From assembly GCA_958349075.1 (NCBI GenBank), contig CATWBR010000057.1, forward strand, positions 1-14,352: a stretch of DNA of 14,352 nucleotides, written 5' to 3'. Source of the stretch: an uncultured Clostridium sp. (lineage in GTDB: Bacteria; Bacillota; Clostridia; Lachnospirales; Lachnospiraceae). Below the pieces are notes generated by a model that saw nothing but the letters and a program-made list of their open reading frames with translations, searched no databases and was not told the DNA's origin. Below are positions 1 to 6,475 of the stretch, piece after piece (the first letter of the stretch is position 1; every line of letters starts with the position of its first letter). The position numbers and the translations under genes are program-made.

Positions 1-14
1 GAAGGAATAGAGTG

Positions 15-23
15 TGGTATAAT
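15..23 (+). promoter_or_regulatory. Candidate extended -10 promoter element for the polysaccharide operon
   Basis: The bases TGGTATAAT match the extended -10 consensus (TGnTATAAT) exactly. A -35 box with a 17-base spacer would lie just outside the window, so it cannot be checked. The predicted transcription start is near base 30, about 75 bases before the first gene. The -10 lies inside the left arm of a palindrome, so a regulator binding there could block it. It could also be a chance match inside a hairpin that belongs to the upstream gene. Confidence 0.4.
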
Positions 24-46
24 GTCGGCGTAAGCTGACATTATAC
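17..46. repeat. 13-bp inverted repeat with GTAA loop upstream of the operon
   Basis: Bases 17-29 pair with 34-46 over 13 positions (one G-T wobble, 27 with 36), leaving the four-base loop GTAA, a GNRA-type tetraloop if transcribed. No T-run follows, so it does not look like a standard intrinsic terminator. Each arm contains TATAAT, one on each strand. It may be an operator over the promoter or an RNA hairpin at the 3' end of the preceding gene. Confidence 0.6.
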
Positions 47-104
47 ATGAAATAATAAACAATAGGAAATAAATAATAGAGTTTGAAGAGGAGAATGAAT
101 CACT

Positions 105-2036
105 ATGCAAAAGAAAGTTTCCAACTATATTGCGGAAAAACTTTTAGACGCAGGAATTACCGATGTTTTTCTGATTACAGGCGGAGGTGCCATGCACCTG
201 GATGATGCCCTGGGGCATCAGGAAGGTCTTCACTGCATGTACAATCACCATGAGCAGGCCTGTGCCATGGCGGCGGAGAGTTATGCGAGGATTAATAATA
301 AGATCGCTGCTGTCTGCGTGACTACCGGACCGGGGGGGATTAACGCCATGACGGGAGTGGCAGGCGGTTATATGGATTCCATTCCGATGTTTGTGATTTC
401 CGGTCAGGTCCGTTACGATACGACGGCCAGAAGCACCGGTCTTCGGCTGAGGGCCATGGGAGATCAGGAGTATGACATTACGAAATCCGTGGCGAATATG
501 ACGAAATACTGTGAGATGGTCATCGATCCGATGAGAATCCGTTTCTGTATGGAGAAAGCGCTGTATCTGGCATACAGCGGACGCCCGGGCCCCGTTTGGC
601 TGGATATTCCGTTGAATGTACAGGCCGCTGTCATTGAGACGGATAATCTGATTGGCTTTGACGCAGACGATTATAAAGCAGGCGGAACCGGCTGGAGCGC
701 TCCGTCGGCTTCCGAGATTGCGGAGGATACGAAGGGGAAGGGAGAGTACAGGGAAGTACTTCCCGCACCGGTGAGCCTTGATACGGCAAAGGCTGTCATT
801 GAGAAGATCCGTTCTTCGAAACGGCCCGTTATCAACGCGGGCAACGGAATCCGCATCGGCGCCGCCCATGATGTATTTATGCGGGTGGTGGAAAAACTGG
901 GAATTCCGGTTGCCACGGGAGCGGACAGTATTGACTGTATTTATGATGAACATCCGCTGTATGTGGGCAAAGGCGGCAATGTAGGCGATCGGGCCGGCAA
1001 TTTTGCGATTCAGAACAGCGATTTACTGCTTTCGCTTGGAAGCCGTCTGAGTTTCCGCCAGGTTGGATACCGCTTTGACACCTGGGCAAGGGAAGCCTAT
1101 GTGATCGTCAATGACATCGATGCCGAAGAATTGAAAAAACCGACGTTCCATGTGGATATGCCGGTTCATGCCGATGTAAAAGATCTCCTCACCGTGATGG
1201 AAGAGGTGCTTGACGCGGAAGGGACATCCGGGGGCGCCGCACCAATTGCCGGGGAATATAAAACGGCACAGGAAGAATGGGTAAAAACCTGTCAGGGCTG
1301 GAAACGTGATTATCCGGTCGTTTTGAAACGCCATCTCGAGGACGGCACGGAGACGGAGGCGAATGTTTATGCATTTGCCCGTCTGATGAGCGAACGCCTG
1401 AATGAGGGACAGATTGTCGTAGTCGGGAACGGTTCGGCCAATGTGGTCTGCGGACACGGTAATATTATGAAAAAGGGGCAGCGATTTATTTCCAATTCCG
1501 GCATCGCATCCATGGGTTATGGCCTTCCGGCGGCGATTGGAGCCTGCGTTGCTGACCATGCCCAGGATATTGTCCTTGTAACCGGGGACGGAAGCATCCA
1601 GATGAATTTACAGGAGCTTCAGACCGTAATAGGGAATTATCTGCCGATTAAAATATTTATTATCAATAACGGCGGTTACCATTCCATCCGCCAGACCCAG
1701 AAGAATTTCTTTGGGGAGCCTCTGGTCGGTATCGGTGTGGACAGCGGGGATCTGACGTTCCCGAGCATGGAAAAACTGGCCTGGGCCTACGGTTTCCCGT
1801 ATGTTGCAATCCACAATAACGCGGAAATCGGCGATAAGGTGGAAGAAACCCTCGCTTTAGACGGCCCGGTTATCTGCGAAGTATATGTGACAATGGAACA
1901 GAACTTTGAGCCGAAGTCGGCGGCGAAAAAACTCCCGGACGGAACGCTTATCTCTCCGCCGCTTGAGGATTTATCTCCGTTTCTTCCCGATGAGGAGATG
2001 GATCGGATTATGATAATACCGAGAATCAGGAACTGA
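105..2036 (+). CDS. ThDP-dependent acetolactate-synthase-like enzyme, YerE-type (putative branched-chain sugar synthesis)
   Basis: This 643-residue cytoplasmic protein has the three-part acetolactate synthase fold. The N-terminal pyrimidine-binding domain carries the catalytic glutamate Glu50 in the segment HHEQACAMAAESYAR. A central domain follows the PGPVWLDIPLN motif. The C-terminal pyrophosphate-binding domain has the GDG...NN ThDP/metal motif (G494-D495-G496 to N521-N522). It is longer than housekeeping IlvB (about 560-590 residues), has an insert near 185-220 and a charged C-terminal tail, and no small regulatory subunit gene follows. Its place beside an SDR gene and glycosyltransferases suggests a role like Yersinia YerE, which adds a two-carbon unit from pyruvate to a keto-deoxysugar nucleotide. 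The family assignment is strong; the sugar substrate is inference. The ATG at 105 follows GAAGAGGAG (85-93) with an 11-base gap. Confidence 0.85.
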   Translation: MQKKVSNYIAEKLLDAGITDVFLITGGGAMHLDDALGHQEGLHCMYNHHEQACAMAAESYARINNKIAAVCVTTGPGGINAMTGVAGGYMDSIPMFVISGQVRYDTTARSTGLRLRAMGDQEYDITKSVANMTKYCEMVIDPMRIRFCMEKALYLAYSGRPGPVWLDIPLNVQAAVIETDNLIGFDADDYKAGGTGWSAPSASEIAEDTKGKGEYREVLPAPVSLDTAKAVIEKIRSSKRPVINAGNGIRIGAAHDVFMRVVEKLGIPVATGADSIDCIYDEHPLYVGKGGNVGDRAGNFAIQNSDLLLSLGSRLSFRQVGYRFDTWAREAYVIVNDIDAEELKKPTFHVDMPVHADVKDLLTVMEEVLDAEGTSGGAAPIAGEYKTAQEEWVKTCQGWKRDYPVVLKRHLEDGTETEANVYAFARLMSERLNEGQIVVVGNGSANVVCGHGNIMKKGQRFISNSGIASMGYGLPAAIGACVADHAQDIVLVTGDGSIQMNLQELQTVIGNYLPIKIFIINNGGYHSIRQTQKNFFGEPLVGIGVDSGDLTFPSMEKLAWAYGFPYVAIHNNAEIGDKVEETLALDGPVICEVYVTMEQNFEPKSAAKKLPDGTLISPPLEDLSPFLPDEEMDRIMIIPRIRN

Positions 2037-2069
2037 TTTTAACTAAAGGAAAACAGACAGAATATAGTA

Positions 2070-2990
2070 GTGACCGGGGCGACCAGCTTTGTCGGGACCG
2101 GAGCGGTAAAAGAGCTTCTTCGCAGGGGGCATCATGTGTTTGCCGTTCTCAGGGAACACTCGGCAAAGGCTGATTTGCTCCTTCAAAATCATAAAATACC
2201 TGAAAATCTTACAATCATTGAAGAAGATTTGGGAAATCTGGGTAACCTTGTTAATAGGATTGAAGAGCCGTGCAGCGTATTCCTCCATATGGGATGGCGC
2301 GGCGCCGGCAGCAACTCCAGGAAAGATGCGGGAGTACAGGAGGAAAGCGTGAAGGATTCCTTGAACGCTGTGAGGACGGCTGCGGCACTTGGCTGCACAC
2401 GTTTCCTTTTTACCGGCTCCCAGGCGGAATACGGAATCCATGATGCATTGATGGATGAGAATGTTCCCTGCCATCCCGGTTCTCCCTATGGGGAAGCGAA
2501 ATTAAAGGTCCGCCGTGAAGCGGAAAAACTTTGCAGGGAACTGTCGCTGGATTACGGACATGCCTGTATTTTCAGCACCTACGGACCCGGGGATCATCCA
2601 TGGTCCCTCATTTCCACATGCATCGGCACATTTTTAAAGGGCGGGCACATGGAACTGTCGGACTGTACGCAGAAGTGGAACTTCCTCTACATTGAGGATG
2701 CGGGGCGCGCGCTTGCGGCGCTTGCGGAGTATGAAGGAAGACTTTTGGATTACGGCTGCGTCTATAATCTGGGAGGGCCGATGGAAGAAACAGGGCCGCT
2801 CAGGAGTTTTGTGGAGCAGGTTTATGAACTTTGCGGCCGTCTTGGCAGCTATGAATACGGACTCCGGTCTCCCAATGCGGAGGGTGTTGTGAATCTGATT
2901 CCCGATATCAGGAAGATGGAACGTGTGGCCGGATGGCGTCCGGAAATAAGATTTGAGCAAGGAATCCGTAATATTTTAAGAAAATTGTAG
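2070..2990 (+). CDS. NAD(P)-dependent extended SDR (sugar-nucleotide reductase/epimerase/dehydratase)
   Basis: About 306 residues. The dinucleotide-binding loop reads TGATSFVG, the TGxxGxxG motif of extended SDRs with Ser in place of the middle Gly. The active-site Ser117 (in FTGSQAEYG) and the YxxxK pair Tyr140/Lys144 (SPYGEAK) are present. Such enzymes reduce, epimerise or dehydrate nucleotide sugars. Following a YerE-like enzyme, a YerF-like role (reducing the keto group left after two-carbon transfer) is a reasonable guess, but specificity cannot be read from sequence. The start is odd. GTG at 2070 is the only standard start codon in the open frame after the TAA at 2040, yet it removes part of the first beta strand (codons for NIVV lie upstream). 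The AAAGGA site (2045-2050) is 13 bases from an ATA codon at 2064 and 19 from the GTG. Translation may begin at ATA 2064, giving 308 residues. Confidence 0.8.
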   Translation: MTGATSFVGTGAVKELLRRGHHVFAVLREHSAKADLLLQNHKIPENLTIIEEDLGNLGNLVNRIEEPCSVFLHMGWRGAGSNSRKDAGVQEESVKDSLNAVRTAAALGCTRFLFTGSQAEYGIHDALMDENVPCHPGSPYGEAKLKVRREAEKLCRELSLDYGHACIFSTYGPGDHPWSLISTCIGTFLKGGHMELSDCTQKWNFLYIEDAGRALAALAEYEGRLLDYGCVYNLGGPMEETGPLRSFVEQVYELCGRLGSYEYGLRSPNAEGVVNLIPDIRKMERVAGWRPEIRFEQGIRNILRKL

Positions 2991-2991
2991 G

Positions 2992-3020
2992 TTGTCAAAT
3001 GCTGTAAAGGCGTTTAGAAT
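2992..3020 (+). promoter_or_regulatory. Candidate sigma-A promoter upstream of the glycosyltransferase genes
   Basis: TTGTCA (2992-2997, five of six consensus bases) and TAGAAT (3015-3020, five of six) are separated by exactly 17 bases. The promoter starts one base after the preceding gene's stop codon. Predicted transcription start is near 3027, giving a leader of about 120 bases that contains the 14-base repeated motif at 3052. It could let the transferase genes be expressed apart from the two sugar-modifying genes. Confidence 0.5.
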
Positions 3021-3051
3021 ATAAGGCAGTTATAAGGTACGGCCAGTATTC

Positions 3052-3065
3052 GTTACTGTTCACAG
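3052..3065 (+). repeat. Copy 1 of intergenic motif GTTACTGTTCRCAG
   Basis: GTTACTGTTCACAG in the gap before the first glycosyltransferase gene matches the sequence at 6410-6423 at 13 of 14 positions. A weak hairpin can form from its end (CAGG 3063-3066 with CCTG 3073-3076). It may be part of a dispersed short repeat family or a shared RNA element. Confidence 0.5.
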
Positions 3066-3146
3066 GCAATGTCCTGCGAGAAGTTTCCTCACATTTTAGT
3101 GCAGGAGCGTAATAAACAGGTAAAAAGAAGAAAGAGAAATTTCCCA

Positions 3147-4217
3147 ATGAAAAAAATCAGTATTTTAATACCCTGTTATAACGAAGAGGAAAATGTCGGC
3201 CCTATCAGTGAGGAAATTGTAAAAACCATGGAACGTGATTTGCCGGGCTATGATTATGAACTGGTATTTATCGACAATGACTCATCGGATAATACGAGGC
3301 CGGTTCTTCGGAGACTCTGCAGTGAAAACTGCCGGATTAAGGCGATTTTCAATGCAAAGAATTTTGGACAGTTTAACTCGCCTTACTATGGGATGCTTCA
3401 GGTAACGGGCGACTGTGTCATCAGTATGGTGGCGGATTTCCAGGATCCGGTAGAACTGATTCCCCAGTATGTCAGGGAATGGGAGAACGGCTACAAAATT
3501 GTAATCGGAATTAAAAAGGGCAGCAAAGAGAACCCGGTCATGTACTGGCTCAGAAGCTGCTACTATAAATTGATAAAGAAGTTGTCCGATGTCGAGCAGA
3601 TTGAGCATTTTACCGGCTCGGGGCTCTATGACAGGGACTTTATTGAGATCCTGCGGGGACTGGACGATCCTACGCCGTTTCTGCGGGGGATTGTGGCGGA
3701 ACTGGGATATAAGAGAAAAGAGATTCCCTATGTCCAGCCGGAGAGAAGAGCCGGAAAGACACACAACAATTTTTACAAATTATATGATGCCGCGATGCTG
3801 AGCATCACATCCTACACGAAAGTAGGACTGCGGCTGGCAACTATTTTCGGCAGCGTCTGTGCCGCCATCAGTATGGTTGTGGCCCTTATATATCTCATCA
3901 TGAAATTATGGCACTGGTATGATTTCCCGGCTGGCATGGCCCCGGTTCTTATCGGTATGTGCTTTCTGGGATCTGTTCAGATCTTTTTCATCGGTCTGGT
4001 GGGAGAGTATATTCTGTCCATCAATTCAAGAGTGATGAAACGGCCGCTTGTCGTAGAAGAGGAACGGCTGAATTTTGATGAAAAAAGTGATATGGAAACC
4101 GGAAACGCGGGCCTGAAAGCATCGGACGCGGATTCGGATAAAAGTTCGGATGCGAAACCGGTGGAGTCGGATGTCATATCAGACACGGATACGGATTCGG
4201 CCGGGAACAGCAGGTGA
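3147..4217 (+). CDS. GtrB/DPM-like family 2 glycosyltransferase with two C-terminal membrane helices
   Basis: This 356-residue enzyme has an N-terminal GT-A domain opening with SILIPCYNEEENV and containing IDNDSSDNT, a metal/donor motif at D97-FQ-D100, and the RRAGKT segment equivalent to the RxxGxS region of polyprenyl-phosphate glycosyltransferases. Two hydrophobic helices (about 231-252 and 264-286) and the ending GLVGEYI are typical of GtrB/ArnC-like proteins, which load a sugar onto undecaprenyl phosphate at the inner membrane face. From about residue 305 there is an unusual Asp/Ser-rich tail. I placed the start at the ATG at 3147, where homology to the family begins. The frame is open back to an ATG at 3069, but that would add 26 basic residues and lies in the intergenic repeat. 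The Shine-Dalgarno site is weak (AAAGAGA, about 3131-3137). The next gene follows after four bases. Sugar donor unknown. Confidence 0.85.
   Translation: MKKISILIPCYNEEENVGPISEEIVKTMERDLPGYDYELVFIDNDSSDNTRPVLRRLCSENCRIKAIFNAKNFGQFNSPYYGMLQVTGDCVISMVADFQDPVELIPQYVREWENGYKIVIGIKKGSKENPVMYWLRSCYYKLIKKLSDVEQIEHFTGSGLYDRDFIEILRGLDDPTPFLRGIVAELGYKRKEIPYVQPERRAGKTHNNFYKLYDAAMLSITSYTKVGLRLATIFGSVCAAISMVVALIYLIMKLWHWYDFPAGMAPVLIGMCFLGSVQIFFIGLVGEYILSINSRVMKRPLVVEEERLNFDEKSDMETGNAGLKASDADSDKSSDAKPVESDVISDTDTDSAGNSR
4212..4217 (+). promoter_or_regulatory. Ribosome binding site overlapping the preceding stop codon
   Basis: AGGTGA overlaps the TGA stop (4215-4217) of the upstream gene and sits four bases before the ATG at 4222. 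This fixes the start of the double glycosyltransferase and implies translational coupling. The frame is open further upstream to 4150, but that part overlaps the preceding gene's coding end. Confidence 0.65.
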
Positions 4218-4221
4218 TAGT

Positions 4222-6408
4222 ATGAAATTTAATGTGGATGTGGTAAGAATACGGGAAAATTCCATACAGCTTAACGGCTGGGCCATCGGAAAGACGCCTG
4301 ATACGAAGATTACGTATGGGGTTGAGGACGAGGCCCATAATCCGCTTCAGTATAAGTATGTTCCAACCAGAAGGGATGACGTGAGCCAAATCTATTTCGG
4401 CAGGGTGCTGGACCGGGAATTCGGTTTTGATATTCAGTTTCCCTACGAGCGGGGAAAAGATTATTATCTGGTAATCCGCGGGGAGAGCAGGCGTATCAGG
4501 GTTAAGTACAATGAGGACTTAATTAAGAAGAGAAGCAGTGTGGCCCATAAGAGGATGCAGAAGATGCGCGATCTTATGAATATGGAGACGGTCCGTGTCT
4601 GCCTTGATTTCTGGAAAGAGAACGGGTTTAAGGCACTTCTTCTGAAATCCCGTCATAAGCTTCAGGGGATTGACAATGACTATGATTACGGTGAGTGGTA
4701 TTCCCTGACAAAACCGTCACCGGAGGAACTGGAACGGCAGAGACAGGAACGTTTTGACTATATGCCGAAGTTTTCTGTCGTTATCCCTGTTTTCAAGACG
4801 CCGGAGCGGTATCTGAAAGAAATGCTGGATTCAATTCTTGAGCAGACGTATGGGAACTGGGAAGTCTGCGTAGCCGACGGAAGCCCGAGAGGCGAGAGTG
4901 TGGAACACGTCCTGCGCCGCTATGCGGAAAAAGACAGACGTTTTAAGTATGTGATCCTTGGAGAAAATAAAGGGATTTCCGGCAATACCAATGCGGCGAT
5001 TGACATGGCCGACGGCGATTTTATCGTACTGGCCGATCACGATGATGTAATGACGGCGGACGCCCTGTATGAATGTGCAAGGACGATCAATGAGAACCCG
5101 GAATGCGATGTGCTTTATTCGGATGAGGATAAACTGGATATGGACGGCGGGGCTCTTTTTGATCCCCACTTTAAACCCGATTTTAATATTGATTTGCTGT
5201 GTAGCGTCAATTATATCTGCCATCTGTTTGTGGTGAGCCACGAACTGGCGGCTTTAGCCGGAGGTTTCAGAAACGAATTCGACGGCGCTCAGGATTATGA
5301 TTTTATTTTCCGCTGTACGGAGAAGGCAGCCCAGATCTGCCATATTCCGAAGGTTTTGTACCACTGGCGCTGCCATCAGGACTCAACGGCCAGCAACCCG
5401 GAGAGCAAGCTTTATGCATTCGAGGCCGGAGCCAGGGCAATCATGGCCCATTATGAGAGAGCCGGCATAGAGGCGGAAAAGGTGGAAAAGGGAGTGGATT
5501 ACGGGATTTACCATACGGTTTACCGGATTAATGGAAACCCGCTTGTCTCCGTTATCATTCCGAACAAGGATCATCATGCGGATCTGGACACCTGCATCCG
5601 CGGTATCTGCGAGCGAGCTACCTACAAGAACGTAGAATTTGTAGTAATTGAAAATAACAGTACGAAAAAAGAAACATTTGAATACTATGATAAGATACAG
5701 AAGGAATTTTCCAATGTCCGTGTCGTAAAATGGGAGCGTGAGTTCAATTATGCGGCAATCAACAACTTCGGCGTGACATTTGCAAACGGAAAGTATCTGC
5801 TGTTTTTAAATAATGACACCGAACTGATAGCACCGAATTTCATCGAGGAAATGCTGGGACTCTGCCAGCGGGACGACGTGGGCATTGCAGGGGCAAAGCT
5901 TCTCTATCAGGACGATACGATTCAGCACGCGGGTGTTGTAGTGGGATTCGGAGGAATCGCGGGCCATACGTTTATCGGCCTGCACAGGGCAGAGAACAGC
6001 TATTTCCACCGTGCAATGAGCACACAGGATTACAGTGCGGTGACGGCGGCCTGTATGATGAGCAAGAAGGATCTCTTTAAAGAGGTCGGCGGCTTCTCGG
6101 AAGAGCTGGCCATTGCATTTAATGACATTGACTATTGCATGAAAGTGCGCAGGGCAGGTAAACTGGTGGTATATAACCCATACGCCCTGTTATACCATTA
6201 CGAATCCAAGTCCAGGGGACTGGAGGACACTCCGGAGAAAATAGAACGCTTTAACAGAGAGATAAAGATATTCTCTGAAAAGTGGCCGGAGATATTACGA
6301 GACGGCGATCCGTATTACAACCCGAATCTGACACTCAGGAAATCGAATTTTGCCCTGAGGGATCTGAAGAAGGAAAAGATAGGGGAACCCTACAAGCTGG
6401 AGATTTAA
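4222..6408 (+). CDS. Tandem double-domain family 2 glycosyltransferase
   Basis: A 728-residue, probably cytoplasmic or membrane-associated protein with three parts. Residues 1 to about 120 form a beta-rich module with an RRDDV...GFDIQF pattern, seen at the N-terminus of other surface-polysaccharide transferases and possibly sugar-binding. A linker follows. GT2 domain one starts near residue 184 (FSVVIPVFKTPERYL), with the donor/metal motif D272-H-D-D275 and a catalytic-region QDYD at 357-360. GT2 domain two starts near 441 (LVSVIIPNKDHHADL), with NND at 530-532 and NDIDYC at 634-639, resembling WbbL rhamnosyltransferases. Both active sites look intact, so it could add two sugars in sequence. 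No membrane helices were seen. It lies between two other GT2 genes, four bases after the first and 67 before the next. Donor and acceptor sugars cannot be inferred. Confidence 0.88.
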   Translation: MKFNVDVVRIRENSIQLNGWAIGKTPDTKITYGVEDEAHNPLQYKYVPTRRDDVSQIYFGRVLDREFGFDIQFPYERGKDYYLVIRGESRRIRVKYNEDLIKKRSSVAHKRMQKMRDLMNMETVRVCLDFWKENGFKALLLKSRHKLQGIDNDYDYGEWYSLTKPSPEELERQRQERFDYMPKFSVVIPVFKTPERYLKEMLDSILEQTYGNWEVCVADGSPRGESVEHVLRRYAEKDRRFKYVILGENKGISGNTNAAIDMADGDFIVLADHDDVMTADALYECARTINENPECDVLYSDEDKLDMDGGALFDPHFKPDFNIDLLCSVNYICHLFVVSHELAALAGGFRNEFDGAQDYDFIFRCTEKAAQICHIPKVLYHWRCHQDSTASNPESKLYAFEAGARAIMAHYERAGIEAEKVEKGVDYGIYHTVYRINGNPLVSVIIPNKDHHADLDTCIRGICERATYKNVEFVVIENNSTKKETFEYYDKIQKEFSNVRVVKWEREFNYAAINNFGVTFANGKYLLFLNNDTELIAPNFIEEMLGLCQRDDVGIAGAKLLYQDDTIQHAGVVVGFGGIAGHTFIGLHRAENSYFHRAMSTQDYSAVTAACMMSKKDLFKEVGGFSEELAIAFNDIDYCMKVRRAGKLVVYNPYALLYHYESKSRGLEDTPEKIERFNREIKIFSEKWPEILRDGDPYYNPNLTLRKSNFALRDLKKEKIGEPYKLEI

Positions 6409-6409
6409 A

Positions 6410-6423
6410 GTTACTGTTCGCAG
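6410..6423 (+). repeat. Copy 2 of intergenic motif GTTACTGTTCRCAG
   Basis: GTTACTGTTCGCAG begins two bases after the stop codon of the double glycosyltransferase and matches the copy at 3052-3065 at 13 of 14 positions. Confidence 0.5.
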
Positions 6424-6450
6424 AACCGTGTGTTTAAGCGGAGCTGTGAA
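6417..6450 (+). other. Predicted intergenic hairpin containing part of the repeat motif
   Basis: TTCGCAG (6417-6423) can pair with CTGTGAA (6444-6450) with one G-T wobble. After a 2x2 internal loop, CCG (6426-6428) pairs with CGG (6439-6441), closing a 10-base loop. No T-run follows, so it is not a standard terminator. It may be a processing or stability element between two glycosyltransferase genes. Confidence 0.4.
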
Positions 6451-6462
6451 TCCTGACAATTT

Positions 6463-6468
6463 AAAGGA
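6463..6468 (+). promoter_or_regulatory. Ribosome binding site deciding the start of the third glycosyltransferase
   Basis: AAAGGA lies seven bases before the ATG at 6476 but only one base before the in-frame ATG at 6470, so 6476 is the better start. Confidence 0.6.
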
Positions 6469-6475
6469 AATGAAT

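Noticed and set aside
1..33. End of an upstream gene
   Set aside because: Stop codons exist in several frames (for example at 8-10 and 31-33), but no frame can be chosen from so few codons.
144..953. Long antisense open frame across the ThDP enzyme gene
   Set aside because: It has no plausible start site or recognisable motif, and the opposite strand clearly encodes a conserved enzyme.
105..2036. Housekeeping acetolactate synthase large subunit (IlvB)
   Set aside because: The protein is longer than usual, has a distinct insert and charged tail, no small subunit gene follows, and the neighbours are all polysaccharide genes.
3069..3146. Upstream ATG as start of the GtrB-like gene
   Set aside because: It lies next to an intergenic repeat, adds basic residues not typical of the family, and the conserved domain begins at the ATG at 3147.
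6428..6475. GTG or ATG starts upstream of 6476 for the third glycosyltransferase
   Set aside because: The Shine-Dalgarno AAAGGA has correct spacing only to the ATG at 6476, and the GTG extension overlaps the predicted hairpin.
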